DNA of 64,000 nucleotides from Gadus chalcogrammus (Eukaryota > Chordata > Actinopteri > Gadiformes > Gadidae), in contig NC_079414.1 in the NCBI RefSeq assembly GCF_026213295.1, forward strand, positions 1,630,130-1,694,129, given 5' to 3'. The translations under genes were made by a program, and so were the position numbers. Every line of letters begins with the position of its first letter. The stretch's first letter is position 1. A model generated the notes under the pieces. It saw only the letters and a list, made by a program, of their open reading frames with translations. It did not search any database and was not told the DNA's origin. Shown here piece after piece: positions 10,223 to 21,503 of the stretch.

Positions 10223-10801
10223 AAAGAACATCAAGCTATTCAAATCTCTCTATGCACAGATAATATAACAGTATATTAGTCAGTCATTTGTATTAGGTTA
10301 AACAGCGATTTGATAACGTTTATAATTTAAGGACCACCCACAATTGGTCTGGCCCATCTACAACTGGAATCCTGGCGCCGTGCCTGATGTATATCAGCAT
10401 TATTATCAGCCCCTGCTCTTAATGAATATCTTTTAATTATAATAACACCTTCCTGTGGATGCTGGTTACCCCTAGATATGCTGAGGAGCAAACCCTTTTC
10501 TCCACGGCAGTCGACTTCTCCCAAAAACATGGTTGAGTCAGTGAAGCCGTTCTGGTCATCCTGCTCCTGTCCTCTTCTTCTCTGGGGCACATCCAAGCTA
10601 ACCGCTAATAGCTAAACTCATGGGAGGAAGAGGGAGGGGGCAGACAAAATGTCAAGCAATTTCATGCTTTTGTGGCTCAGATAATAATTTGATCAGCAGT
10701 GAAGACTTAACCCCACCTTTCCTCCCTCAACCACATCTTCCTTGTTACTCCTTCCTTTTTTTCATTGAGCGAGAGAGATGAATACTGGGGAAGGGGATAT
10801 G

Positions 10802-10842
<41 letters not shown>
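10802..10842. repeat. (GTAA)n microsatellite, L2 3' tail
   Basis: Ten perfect tetranucleotide copies directly abut the L2 3' UTR. This fits a LINE 3' tail that expanded into a microsatellite. Confidence 0.9.
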
Positions 10843-10844
<2 letters not shown>

Positions 10845-11016
10845 TGTGTTTATAAAAGCACATTTATAAGTGTTTGCACTGACCAAAGTGCTGTACATAG
10901 TGCATTCAGTAGGCAAACATGAAGGCAAAATAACAACATTAGAATAAAATTAAAATAAAAGACATAAAACCTGACATCCACACACAAACAAAGGCAGTAG
11001 TGCAGAGGTCAGATGG

Positions 11017-11519
11017 TCAATGGGGAGGGAAAGCAAGGTTGTACAGATGGGTTTTGAGCCTTGATTTAAAGGCATAAATGGAGGGCACATCACCTATGTC
11101 GGGTGGCAGTTGGTTCCACAAGCGCGGAGCAGCTACAGCGATGGCCTGGTCACCTTTTTGTTTCAGTCTGGAACGGGGGATGTGTAGAAGACCCTTATTA
11201 GAGGATCTTAGGGACCTAGTGGCTGAGTGGTGTAAAAGGTCTGATATATAAGATGGGACCTGACCATTGATGGCTTTGAACCCCATAAGAACAGTCTTAA
11301 AAATGATCCTTTGTTGTACTGGCAGCCAGTGAAGGGAAGCAAGAACGGGTGTGCTCCCACTTTTTTGACCCAGTCAACAGTCTTGCTGCTGCATTTTGAA
11401 CTATTTGGAGGCATGATTTGAGGGACTGAGGGAGACCAAGGTAGAGGGAGTTACAGTAATCCAGCCGTGATGTTATGAAAGCATGGATGACTATTTCCAG
11501 ATTGTGGTATGATAGGGAG
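11017..11519 (-). pseudogene. L2 reverse transcriptase C-terminal segment
   Basis: Minus-strand reading gives YISDLLHHS, RSRLKQKGDQAIAVAAPRLW and NQLPPDIGDVPSIYAFKSRL in the frame 11286-11017. Above it, in other frames, are words typical of the preceding part (QIVQNAAARLL region, 11380-11410). Several frameshifts. The coding sequence is cut at 11519 by the hAT insertion and resumes at 20488. Confidence 0.75.
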
Positions 11520-11656
11520 CAGTGGCGGTTCTAGACAAATTTTACTAGGGGGGCCAAAGAGGGGCCGGTGTTCAACCAGAGGGGCACAAAAAAAAGGCAC
11601 AAAATGATATTTAAAGATTTATTTATTTTATTTTCAAATCAGTAAAATACAAAGAA

Positions 11657-12262
11657 AACTTCCCTGTATGGCCCAATAAAACAAACCAGCTCAACTGTAC
11701 TGCATGGCTTTTTAACTTAACCACTCAATTTATGGAGCTCATGCCCTAAATCCTGAAGCTAAAGGAGGTAGGGCCGTAGAAAAATGAAAAATACAGTACA
11801 GGGTACAAATACAGTATGTCAATTCAATGTGAACAAACCTCCAGGGTACAGCAAAGGGTATAAAAATGTGACATTACCTATTAATGTAAACACTACACTA
11901 CAACAACAGGATACGGCGGTTGTGCTGTCTGGCAAAACGGTCCACAAATGCATCCAGATCCAGAGCCTTGGCCCTTCTGGACTCTATGCTCAGGACACCA
12001 AGATCACTGAGTCTCATGTCAGTAGTGGTGGACCGCAGGAAGGTTTTGATCAGTTTCAGTGTGGAGAAACTGCGTTCGCAAGAGGCTGAGCTTACAGGAA
12101 GGGTTACGGCAATCTTGCACAGTCTAAAGAGTTCAAAGAAAACTTCCCTGTATGGCTCAATAAAACAAACCAGCTCAACTGTATTGCATGGCTTTGTAAT
12201 TTCACCACTCTGTATTTTTCTGTCCAAAACTCTCTTAAATTGATGGAGCTCATGCCCTAAAT
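11657..12262. repeat. Partial duplication of the transposase 3' coding region
   Basis: 11657-11755 repeats 12139-12262 (CTTCCCTGTATGG, AATAAAACAAACCAGCTCAA, GGAGCTCATGCCCTAAATC) with substitutions and a deletion. So the 3' UTR of the hAT gene contains a copied fragment of its own coding region. Confidence 0.75.
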
Positions 12263-13430
12263 CATCAATGTCTGCATTGTACAAACGGCCAAATGAAAAA
12301 ACATTGTTCTCCTTTAAAAAGGCATCACTCTGGGGGTTGAGAGACTGTATGCTTGTCATGAGCTCACAGTTGGTATTGGAGAAACGTCTGTTCAACTCCT
12401 TGAGCATGCTGTCAATTACAGGATAGAAAAACGATGTGCAAAACATAGCTTTGTCACGTTCTACCTCCCTCTGACCAACAGTGCTTAGTGTGCAGTAGCC
12501 ACTGAGCCTAGTGCTCAGCATTGTCTGACGTTTTGCCACTGATGGTGCAGAATCACAGTGCTCACAAATAGTCAATGCTTCATCCCACAACTTATCAAAG
12601 AAAGACTCCTGCCTGTGGTCTTTCAATGTCTGGACTAAAGCATTTACCAAGTCAACAGCTCTAGCCAGATCAACAGTTTGTGACTGTAACATGTCAGACA
12701 GTAGTTTTGTCTCCCCAAACAACTTACTAAGAGTGACAAGGTGCACAACAAATTGTAGGTCAATTTGAGGCAGAAGACCTCGGGCCTCAACAGTTCTTTC
12801 ACCGTGGCGTTCTTGAGCAATCTGTTGCAGTAGTCGTTTAAGGGCAGGTAGAGTGTCCATTATGTTGCGTAGGGCTAGAAATCGGCATGCCCAACGTGTG
12901 TCGCTTAAACGTTGCAACTCTTCTTGTTTTGCCATACATTTCTTTTTGCGAAGAAGAGCCAGGGGCCATTTTGGGTGGCACATATGAGCCAGAGGATAAA
13001 ATATAACGGCTCTGTAACAAGAAAAAAACTCCTCTGTTTCTGGGACATTTTTGACTACCTCAACTAACACTAAATTGAGACAGTGTGCACTACAATGAAT
13101 GTAGAAGGCAAATTTAGCTGTTCTTTGATCCTTGCCTGAACCCCTGAATGTTTACCGCTCATAACGGCAGCGCCATCGTATGCTTGGCCCTACAAGGTTA
13201 TTTTTGTAGTTCAGGCCGTCGAATCTTTCCAGTAAGCTTCACTATTTTTTCCAGTTAGGCTTGCGCATCTAACCTCTCTGCAGATTCAAAATGGAGAAAC
13301 TCTCCTTAATGGCCCCCTTATAATTAGTACCCTGAGTGTGAAGAAATCTGTTCACTTTTTTGAACATCCTTTGTTCATCTGCCATGATGCTGAAACCTCA
13401 CTGTCTTCACTTCTTCCTATGATTCAGAAC
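11898..13430 (-). pseudogene. hAT transposase (ZMYM1-like), catalytic and dimerisation region
   Basis: The minus-strand frame is open from about 13151 to the stop at 11898 and reads FYIHCSAHCLNLVLVEVVKN near its start. It continues for over 390 codons to the hAT dimerisation motif (LPVSSASCERSFSTLKLIKT) and ends RRILLL. Just upstream, in a shifted frame, YDGAAVMSGKHSGVQARI carries the region of the second catalytic Asp, and ADEQRMFKKVNRFLHTQGT precedes it. hAT transposases of this ZMYM1-like group cut and paste DNA and form 8-bp duplicates. At least one frameshift near 13130 and stops above it break the gene. Confidence 0.85.
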
Positions 13431-13436
13431 GAACCA

Positions 13437-13657
13437 TTTACTGCCAAACATACCCACACCCTCCATTCTGGATGATCTTGCTTCGTGTACTTTGCATGTT
13501 AATAGAAGTTAATCTTCTCTTAACATAGGTGGGTCGTAGGTTTAGCGGAACTGTGCCTAAGAATTCCCTAAAGTTTTCCTTTGTTATTGGACTCTTCAGA
13601 TTCATCACTGCCCTCTTGTGCCTATGTTTTGTGTAGCTGTAAGTAACAGCACTCCCC
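13437..13657 (-). pseudogene. hAT transposase, mid-N segment next to the DIRS insertion
   Basis: Minus-strand words KENFREFLGTVPLNL, PTYVKRRLTSINMQSTRSKI and, in another frame near 13640, GVLLLTATQNIG. These fit the stretch between the TTF-type zinc finger and the catalytic domain of ZMYM1-like hAT proteins. Upstream sequence continues only after the DIRS insert, at 19155 (reading AYIKTI). This places the insertion inside this coding stretch. Confidence 0.6.
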
Positions 13658-14271
13658 AAATGTCTAAGCCTGCTGGTAGTTCTACCAGGAGGACCTCAAA
13701 TCACGCGCGGCTGGCCGCCAATCACCAGCTACCAATCACCTGCCTACACCTGCCTCTATAAAGATGTAGTCTAACATATGTCTTTGCTGCTCAGGTCTTC
13801 GTTCGACGCCATGCTGCTGCCTTTACTGTGCTTCTAATTATCTCGCATATCTCGCTCGCTTAGTCTGCACGTCGGTTAATACACACCAAGAGGACATAAC
13901 TTCGGATTTGTGCTGGTCGGCCCCTACTACTTTGGTCCGGCAAGCGAGAGCAGGAGAAAGCCGTTCTTTCCGGTCCCCGGTATCAAACAACAAACCAAAA
14001 CGTTCCAACACGGACATCCACCCGGTTCTACAAAACCCTCGCCGAGTTGGGGCAAAGAATTGGCGACAGGAATGGACGACCGTCGAAACGCCATGCGGAA
14101 CTCCGGACGGGGCCAGGCCCCCAACCCGCTGTCGTTCGGTCGCCACGGCGCCTTTCTACTTCCAGCAACCATCAGGCTCGGCTTCTCAGCCTTCACAGGA
14201 TAAGCACCTTGCACGTGCCCTGCTACCATGGCTACTGCAGTCCCCGCGTTAGCCCCCGCAGCGTATTTTCT

Positions 14272-14590
14272 CTCACAGCTCTACCAGTCCAGCTTCAGGA
14301 TGCGGCTCCCTCGGTTGGGTTAGGGGGTTTCTTCCAAGGGCAATGGTTTGCTGAGGGATGGCCAGTCGAAGCTGGTACGTTCGCCCTCGGGTCAGAGTCG
14401 TCTGCGCTGTTCGAGCTTTACCCTATCGCAGCAGCTAGGGTTCTGTGGGGCAAAGTATGGCGGCGTTAACGTATAACCATGTTTTGCGATAACAAAGCAG
14501 CGTCAAAACGGCTGGGAAGGTGGTCTTCCACAGCATACGGATTTTACATCCGGTTGAATTCGTTGAGTTCGTTGCACACGTCGGTGTGGT
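14272..14590 (+). pseudogene. DIRS RNase-H-like piece fused to a YR C-terminal scrap
   Basis: Plus-strand frame 14047-14469 gives DAAPSVGLGGFFQGQWFAEG, then ALFELYPIAAARVLWGKVW. After a frame change, MFCDNKAA follows. This is the layout of the DIRS RNase H domain (first Asp, Glu of the ALFELYPI helix, Asp of the DNKAA box). Directly after DNKAA the text jumps to KRLGRWSSTAYGFYIR, the last helix of the tyrosine recombinase with its Tyr. So several hundred codons are deleted between them. Confidence 0.65.
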
Positions 14591-14940
14591 ACAACACAGA
14601 ACTCTACGTTCGCAATCAAAGGTTCATAATTATCTTTATACCGTGCACTGTTTGGTTAACTCCTTGTGTCTGAGGTTTTTCCCTTCACTTTAACATGAAT
14701 GAAGTTGATGGGTTTTAGGCACTGTGGTAACTGATTATTACTAAAAGGTTTTTATTGACGAAGGGCCTTTAGATTGGTTCAGCTGCTGCTCACTAACTCT
14801 CACGTTCCTCTGCTCGCAATGCGATTCACATATCGTTCAATTTATTCAAAAGATCCAAAGACAAAGAACAGGTACATTATGGTATAATTTTATATGATTA
14901 TTTATAGTCTTATTGTTAATAGCTTCAGTCGCGTTGGTAT

Positions 14941-15520
14941 TTAATTTTTCATTTGCTCGTTTAGCTACGTATGACAGTTAACAATGTTGGTGTAGGCCTA
15001 TTACAATTATTTACGCGTGTAGGCCACTCCAACTCGCTCGATATTTCAAAAAGATTAGTGTGCTCTCTCAGAGCTGGGAGATTTCATCCTTATTTTAACA
15101 TATTACTCGAGACGGTGTTTTCTCACTGTTCTACGGGTTCATGCGTTCTCGGGTTCATGCGTTCATGCGTCCACGTCTCCTACTCAGACTTTTCCCCTAC
15201 ACGGGGTATTTAATTTTTCATTTGCTTGTTTAGCCATGTATGTCAGTTAACAATTTTGGTGTATTACAATTATTTATGTGTGTTGGCCACTCCAACTCAC
15301 TCGATATTTTGAATAGATTAGTGTGCTCTCTCTGGGAGTTTTCATCCTTATTTTAACATATTACAGCGTTCTACGGCTTCATGTGTTCTACGGCTTCATG
15401 TGTTCTACGGGTTCATGCGTTCTACGGGTTCATGCGTTTTACGGGTTTATGCGTTCTCGGGTTTATGCGTTGGGTTTATGCGTACACGTCTCCTACTCAG
15501 ACTTTTTCCCCTACACGGGG
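14941..15520. repeat. ~270-300-bp tandem duplication with inner 17-bp minisatellite
   Basis: 14941-15207 and 15208-15520 share ATGTCAGTTAACAAT, GGCCACTCCAACTC, GATTAGTGTGCTCTCTC, TTCATCCTTATTTTAACATA and TCTCCTACTCAGACTTT. Inside each, a word like GTTCTACGGGTTCATGC is repeated (2-3 times in the first unit, about seven in the second at 15368-15482). It lies between the two YR fragments. Confidence 0.8.
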
Positions 15521-15689
15521 CCTGACTTTCGCTGATGTCACCTTCTCTTCAAGGCATTTTTTCATCTAAAAGCGATAGCCTAGGAGCAGCTGTTACTATT
15601 ATCATTTCAAGAATCAACAACTCTGTCCTTACGCTTCCATGTTCCTTTATCTCAAGCTTCGGCAACGCACGTCCCCGAATCACCTGTTT

Positions 15690-15935
15690 ATTTGCGGCCT
15701 GCCAATGACTAAAGGGTGGTTCAGAGTCAATCTCGCGACGGTGGTAGAAGGGTGCGGCCCACCATCTCCCCTCTACATTGGCCACTCCTTCCGGATTGGA
15801 GCGGCGACCACAGCCGCTGAACAAGGGTTGCCGGTCGCGTCTATCAAACGGCTGGGAAAGCGGTCTTCCACAGCTTACGAATCCTACATCCGGTCGAATT
15901 CATGGTTCTTCCTTCAAGCGCACACGATGCTCTAA
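15690..15935 (+). pseudogene. DIRS-type tyrosine recombinase, C-terminal part
   Basis: The frame reads GLPMTKGWFRVNL, then YIGHSFRIGAATTAAEQGLP, then IKRLGKRSSTAYESYIRS. The His-x-x-Arg box (HSFR) and the nucleophilic Tyr of the AYESYI segment are both kept. The first catalytic Arg would lie upstream, where no clear frame is seen. Tyrosine recombinases of DIRS elements insert circular DNA without target duplication. The frame has no clean start and is a fragment. Confidence 0.7.
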
Positions 15936-16379
15936 CGTCGGTTAAGGCAGGTTTATCACGTTTGCTACTACAGCTGTTTTTGGCGGCCTGTTTCCATTCT
16001 AGTTTTAGTCTTTGTGTCAAGGTGTCACTTTTGTTTTTATTAGTTTAGACACGTTCATACTCTTTCTAGTGTATTTTTAGTGTAAGTATTTTAAGGAGCT
16101 GCATTTCCCTCACATAGCCACAAGGGGAGCAAGACCTTATTGAAGGCTGCTCCACCACAGAAGGAGCCGAAGCCTTTACGTCACCCCGGCCACGCCCACT
16201 AGGCCACGCCCACTTGACGTCCTCTCTAGCGGGTGGTTTCGAGAGGCCAGAGATCAATAGGTAGACGGCAGAGAGCCACCCCGGGCCTAAGTAGATCACG
16301 GTATTTTCCTCTCACACGCGTTAGATACAATTCCCTCCGTTAAGCTTCAGTTACCATACCGAAACATGCCGACTTTATA

Positions 16380-17960
16380 ATAAATGAAGTCAGTTAAAAG
16401 CATCCCGGGATTGGACAACTTTCTTCAAGAATATGCAACATATTGAAATTCCGTTTAGGTATTATCAAAGATACAAGTGCGTAGATTTGTTAAATAAGGT
16501 AAACGGTCGAAAATTGATGTTGTTATGTCTTAAACAGTTGAAGTTCCGTTTGGACAAAACGTCATTACAGTTTATCGCCTAGTTTAGGTCAACGGAAATG
16601 AAGACATTTTAGCAGTCTTATTTTGTAAAACACTTTCAGTCTCGTTTGTATTCGCCAACAACATCGCACTACGCATTTAATTATAGTTATTGTCATATGA
16701 CCAGCATTGTTTTCCTCACACGATAAAGGTTTGTCGATGACGACATTTAGTCATAATTTTCGGTGTCAAAAGCAACACTATTTGCAACTACTGGTGGTGG
16801 TGGTTATCAGGTACTAAACTCATAAAGCAAAATTTGGCTATATAACTCAAGGTTAACCTGCAGCAACCCCGGCAAGTTCGACCACGTCGGTGGATCATCT
16901 AGAAAACACTCTTTGAGTTTGGTGTCACGTTGGTGGCATATCATGGAAAAAATAAAACTCAAGGTTCGCTGCGGCGACCCCGGTGAGTGCGTTGACCAAA
17001 GCGCAGCGGTAACAACTCGGGCACTCGTGACTATGACCACGTCGGCGGCACGTTATCTATTACTCATGGTTGACTGCAGTAACCCCGGTGGGTCAACGCA
17101 CAACTGGGGCACAACTCAGGCACTAGTCGTGAGTTCGTTGCACACGTCTGTGCGGTACAACACAGAACTCTACGTCCTACATCCGGTCGAATTCAAGGTT
17201 CTTTCTTCAAGCGCACACGATGCTCTCTAACGTCGGTTAAGACAGGTTTTACACGTTTGCAACCATAGCTGTTTTTGGTGGCCTGTTTCCTTTCTAGTGT
17301 TGGTCTAGTCTTGTGTCAAGCTGTCATTTTAGTTTTTTTTAGTTTTAGTTACATTCATACTCCTTCCAGTGTTATCGTAATTCCATTTAGATATTATCGA
17401 AGTTACAAGTGTGTAGTTTTGTTAAATAAGGTAAATGGTTGAAAATTGATGTTATGTCTGGAACAGTTGAAGTTCCAGTCGAACAAAATAACGTTATAAG
17501 TCTTTATCGCCTAGCTTAGGTCAACGAAAATGAAGAGACATTTTAGCAGTCTTATTTTCGTAAAACACTTTTTAGTCTTGGTTTATCGCCAACTATATTG
17601 TACTATGCATTTAATCACTGCTATTGTCACATGCCCAGCATCCACGTTGCGTCCAGTCTCGTTTTTCTCACGCGATAAAGGTTTGTTGATGACGACTTAG
17701 TCATAATTTTCATTGCCAAAAGCAACACTATTTGCAACTACCGGCGGTGGTGGTTATCAGGTACTAAATTCATAAAGCAAAATTCGGTTTCATAACTCAG
17801 GTTAACCTGCAGCAACCCCGGCGAGTGTGACCACGTCGGTGGATCATCTAGAAAACACTCTTGAGTTCGCTGTCACGTCAGTGGCGTACATAGGAAAATA
17901 AAACTCAAGGTTGCAGCGGCAACCCCGGTGAGTGCGTTGACCACGTCGGTGGTAACAACT
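16380..17960. repeat. ~0.6-kb direct duplication (16440-16990 and 17370-17960)
   Basis: Both copies read through TTGTTAAATAAGGTAAA, ACAGTTGAAGTTCC, TTTTAGCAGTCTTATTTT, AAAAGCAACACTATTTGCAA and GGTGGTGGTTATCAGGTACT in order. 15890-16030 is likewise repeated at 17180-17330 (AGCGCACACGATGCTCT). So the DIRS 3' part was duplicated as a block of about 1 kb. Confidence 0.8.
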
Positions 17961-18640
17961 CGGGCACTCGTGAGTATGACCACGTCGGTGGCACGTTATC
18001 TAATACTCATGGTTTGACTGCAGTAACCCCGGTGAGTGCGTTGCTCACGTCGGTGGGAACAACTCAAGCACTCGTGAGTTCGTTGCGCACGTCGGTGCGG
18101 TACAACTCAGAACTCTAGTTCGTTGCAGCAACCCCGGTGAGTGCGTTGCCCACGTCGGTGGGAACAACTCAAGCACTCGTGAGTTCGTTGCGCACGTCGG
18201 TGCGGTACAACACAGAACTCCACGTTCGCTGCAGCAACCCTGGTAGTGCGTTGACCACGTCGGTGGGCACAACTCGGGCACATGCAAATTTAATTACCAC
18301 GTCGGTGGCATAATATCAAACACTCAAGTGCAAGGCACTCGGAGTTCATTGAACACGTCGGTGTTCAACACGGAAGTACACAATATTTGCTGCAGCAACA
18401 CCGGTGAGTGCGTGACCACGTTGGTGGCACATCAAGGGCACTCGTGATTTCGTTGACCACGTCGGTGTTCAACATGGAAGTTCACAATACTTGCTGCAAC
18501 AACACCGGTGAGTGCGTGACCACGTCGGTGGCACATCAAGGGCACTCGTGAGTTCGTTGACCACGTCGGTGGTTCAACGCGAAAGCACTCAGGTCACGCA
18601 GCGACCCCGGAGAGTGAATCGACCACGGCAGTTGGTACAG
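16860..18640. repeat. Irregular minisatellite on CACGTCGGTG
   Basis: The exact 10-mer CACGTCGGTG occurs about 15 times, with close variants besides, every 40-100 bp. It alternates with ACCCCGGTGAGTGCGTTG and GGCACTCGTGAGTTCG words. One more copy sits at 14578 next to the first YR scrap. The array has no long open frame. Confidence 0.85.
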
Positions 18641-19154
18641 CACGAAAGCACACGTGGCTCGCTGCGTAACAGCTGCAGAGTGCTCTAAATTTTAATTGAT
18701 CTCGTTGAGGTATTTCATGTCAACTGCTTTTACGTGATTCATCGATCTCGCTGACGGTTTTAAGCTTATCGTTTTACGGTATGTATGATTGACTCTTAAT
18801 ATGTCGTATATTGGGTATGCCTTTTATCTTCCAGAAGCAGTATAGATCCTTGTCCACTTCTTCTACGCAGGTATGTATGGTCTCATTACCCCCTTTCGCT
18901 ATTCTATTTTTGGGGTCGGCTCCGCCCCTGCCAGTCCCGGCAGGACATGCCGAGTTATCACCTATTTCCGGCGTAGGCCTACGTCCTCTCTTTTGGGGAA
19001 GGCTCCGCCCCTGCTAGTCCTGGCAGGATACGCCGAGTCCGCACGTCACCCTGGATCAGTGATGGGGCTCATGCCAAAGATTTACCATGCAAAATATTCC
19101 CATGTCGTTATTTAAATAAATCCTGTTCATACTTATCAGTGATCGAGTCTTTAT

Positions 19155-19572
19155 GGGAGAATTGTTTTAATGTATGCCCGATTTTCTTGAACTTGTTTAG
19201 TGTGTTCTTTGTTAAGGATATCTGCTAGTGTTGCATCATTTTTAACAGCACTTTGATAATCCCGCCATGCTATCATCGCACACTTGTGTCGCTCAGACTT
19301 TGCATGAACTGAAAACCCTGCCTTTCTCATAGTTGCATTTTTCCAGTTTCTAAACCCAGGGGTTGAAACTAAAACAGTGTCAGGGGCCTTTGGTGTGCTA
19401 AAATGTCTACATGCATAGCAATATGTAGAGTCCATTATGACAGAATACTCAAGCCATGGATGAAGAGTATACCAGTTTTGCCTGAAGCACCGTCTTCTGT
19501 CCCCCATCAAAGTGGTTGGGAATATATTCAAGTTCGGCTGTACTGGTGCATCATTCTTGGACTTGCTGATAT
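19155..19572 (-). pseudogene. hAT transposase exon 2, TTF-type zinc finger
   Basis: After a splice acceptor TTTCTACAG (19573 on the minus strand) the frame reads ISKSKNDAPVQPNLNIFP, then RCFRQNWYTLHPWLEYS and YCYACRHFSTP (TTF-type zinc finger Cys/His), then GFRNWKNA and HAKSERHKCAMIAW, ending ENRAYIKTI where the DIRS insert begins. TTF-type fingers bind transposon ends in ZMYM1-like hAT proteins. The phase fits exon 1: exon 1 leaves one base (G) and exon 2 begins AT, giving Asp. This part has no internal stop. Confidence 0.75.
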
Positions 19573-19765
19573 CTGTAGAAAGATGTACAGTAAACATAGA
19601 GCACAACTACAACATTTATTTACTTATATGTAGTTCAAGTTTGTGCCATATTGGCACAAATTGAATTTACAGCAGAAAGCATAATTTTAAGGATACACAG
19701 TAGACCTACAATGAAATTGTAATTGCACTACTTTGCAAACAGAAATAACCTTCTTCATCACAAAC

Positions 19766-20060
19766 CTGCAGTACTTGATCCACATGGATTTATTTGCTGT
19801 ACCTCTGGCTGTTTCTCTCTCTGTCTCTGTATGTTTTCTTCCTCCTCACCCTCTTCTTCATCCTTCTCACTCTCTGAAATTTCCCTCTCTGTGTCAGAGC
19901 CCTCACGTTCATCACATGCCCTCTCTCCAACCTCCTCCGACTCTCCCTCTTCCTGCTCCTCAGCTCTCTCAATACCTTGACTTGTTTCTCTCACTGCTGT
20001 TTCTTTCACTTTTTTGTTTACTGGGGCAAAAAAGGATGCTATATTCTTTCCTCGTTTCAT
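19766..20060 (-). pseudogene. hAT transposase exon 1, acidic N-terminus
   Basis: ATG at 20060 (minus strand) starts MKRGKNIASFFAPVNKKVKE, a basic leader. A strongly acidic Glu/Ser stretch follows (EEQEEGESEEVGE and similar), ending SSTAG before the donor GTTTGTG at 19765. Length 295 nt. The start is the only upstream ATG in frame, and the spliced phase agrees with exon 2. The exon itself is intact; the gene is broken further on by the DIRS insertion and frameshifts. Confidence 0.7.
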
Positions 20061-20761
20061 GATAGCTGCTATTAGAAGAAAAAAATCGTAGGGGCATGCA
20101 TTACACTTCGTTGCATAACTATCTCTCCCTACTTAACACGGGAAGATCAACAAGAACAACAAGTCACATAAAAGATTAAATCGTTTTGCTTACCTTCGAT
20201 TTTTGCAACAGGAGAAATCGTAGCTCCTTTCGCCAGGAGTATATTGCTGAGCTCGCATTCACCGAGCAGCAGCAACACAGTGTTTGGGTGCGCCGTTTGG
20301 GTGCGCCGCTCTAATTTACCCGTGTAGAACGTTGCGTCGCATTAGTTCCGCTTTTGGCACTCGCGTGTAAAATCATAATCAATTCATAATTGTTTTATTT
20401 GGTCAGCACGGTGGGGCCACAGGGGGGGCCAGGGACATGTCCACAGGGGCACGGGCCCCCGTGGGCCCCCGTGTAGAACCGCCATTGATAGGGAGTGCTT
20501 TATTTTAGAGATGGTTCTGAGCTCGTAGAAACTGTTCTTTACGACGGAGGAGATTTGCTTATTAAAGCATAGCTCTGATTAAAAAACGACGCTGAGGTTT
20601 CTAGCAGATGGTTTTAAGAGTGGGGTTAGGCCCTTTCCCATTCCTTTTAGTCAGGCGGCTTAGGACCAGATTTGAGAAAAATGGGGACACGGCGGACAAA
20701 AGCACCAAATTTTTTCCACAGGTTCTCCATCACCATACCTTTCAATTTAGAGGGGGTTCCA

Positions 20762-21120
20762 CTTAATCAAGATGGTGGAAGGCGGCCATCTTGGATTTCC
20801 AAGATTTTCGCATGTAAAACCTATAAATGTCAATATATCAGCTTCCAAGTCACTTAGAAGGTCAATCTTGGTGTCAAAATGTACATTTGCTGGGTCAATG
20901 AATGCAGTAAAGATGTTAGGAATATCAGTAAGTGATGTTTTACCAACAGTAGATCAAGATGGTGGAAGGCGGCCATCTTGGATTTACAAAACGTCTGCTA
21001 TAAATGCTAATAAATCAGCTTCCAAGCCACTGTGAAGGTCAATCTTGGTGTCAAAATATAAATTTTCTTGGTCAATGAATGCAATAAAGTTATTGAGAAT
21101 ATCATTAGATAATTATTTAT
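20762..21120. repeat. Tandem duplication, ~182-bp unit
   Basis: Both units begin ATCAAGATGGTGGAAGGCGG and CCATCTTGGATTT, and carry AATCAGCTTCCAAG, AAGGTCAATCTTGGTGTC and GGTCAATGAATGCA. Each unit start is itself a short inverted repeat (AAGATGG ... CCATCTT). Confidence 0.8.
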
Positions 21121-21503
21121 GCCAAAAATATATTAATATATTAATTCTGGACACAGAATATAAAGGTAAACTGAACTTTAATGTTACACAAACAGGGGAA
21201 ACAGTGGTGCACAAAAGATAACAAACCCCTTCCCTAAAAGAATTTCCCTTTGTGATAAAAAATCATCGTGCATCGTCCTGTATTGTGCTCAGCCTTTGTC
21301 CAACAGCATGCAGGGGAGAGAGAGAAGCGGAACCAGTACATCAGTCCCCCCCTGGAATTTCATTTACCTTCCCCGGTTAGGGGGAGGGCTAACATCCCCT
21401 CAAAATTGAGATTTTCGATGGGCACCCTCAAAGCGATTCAGTTCGGACTTGCTCCCACAATACCTTGCGAGAAAAAGGAAAATCCAGAAATATCCTAGAC
21501 AAG

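Larger units (their letters stand above)
13658..19154 (+). mobile_element. DIRS-type (tyrosine recombinase) retroelement, rearranged
   Basis: The interval interrupts the hAT reading frame and contains, on the plus strand, an RNase-H-like piece (14272-14500) and two copies of a tyrosine-recombinase C-terminus (14490-14590 and 15690-15935), plus large internal duplications and a minisatellite. No target duplication is seen, as expected for tyrosine-recombinase integration. Boundaries are inferred from where hAT coding sequence stops and resumes, so they are good to some tens of bases. Assignment to DIRS/Ngaro rests on the RNase H plus YR combination. Confidence 0.65.
11520..20487 (-). mobile_element. 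hAT transposon (ZMYM1-like), 8-bp TSD, carrying a DIRS insertion
   Basis: Left end CAGTGGCGGTTCTAG at 11520; right end is the inverse of CAATGGCGGTTCTAC at 20487. The 8-bp direct repeat ATAGGGAG flanks it (11512-11519 and 20488-20495). The joined flanks restore L2 sequence, which proves the insertion. The inside holds a minus-strand hAT transposase gene in at least two exons. The element without the DIRS insert would be about 3.5 kb. Confidence 0.9.

Noticed and set aside
13838..14252. Overlapping ~100-codon ORFs on both strands at the DIRS 5' part
   Set aside because: Mutually overlapping frames in GC-rich sequence. A DIRS Gag piece could lie here but none of the frames could be recognised as such.
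16860..18640. CRISPR-like array of short repeats
   Set aside because: Spacing is irregular, the spacers are themselves repeated, and the context is a fish retroelement.
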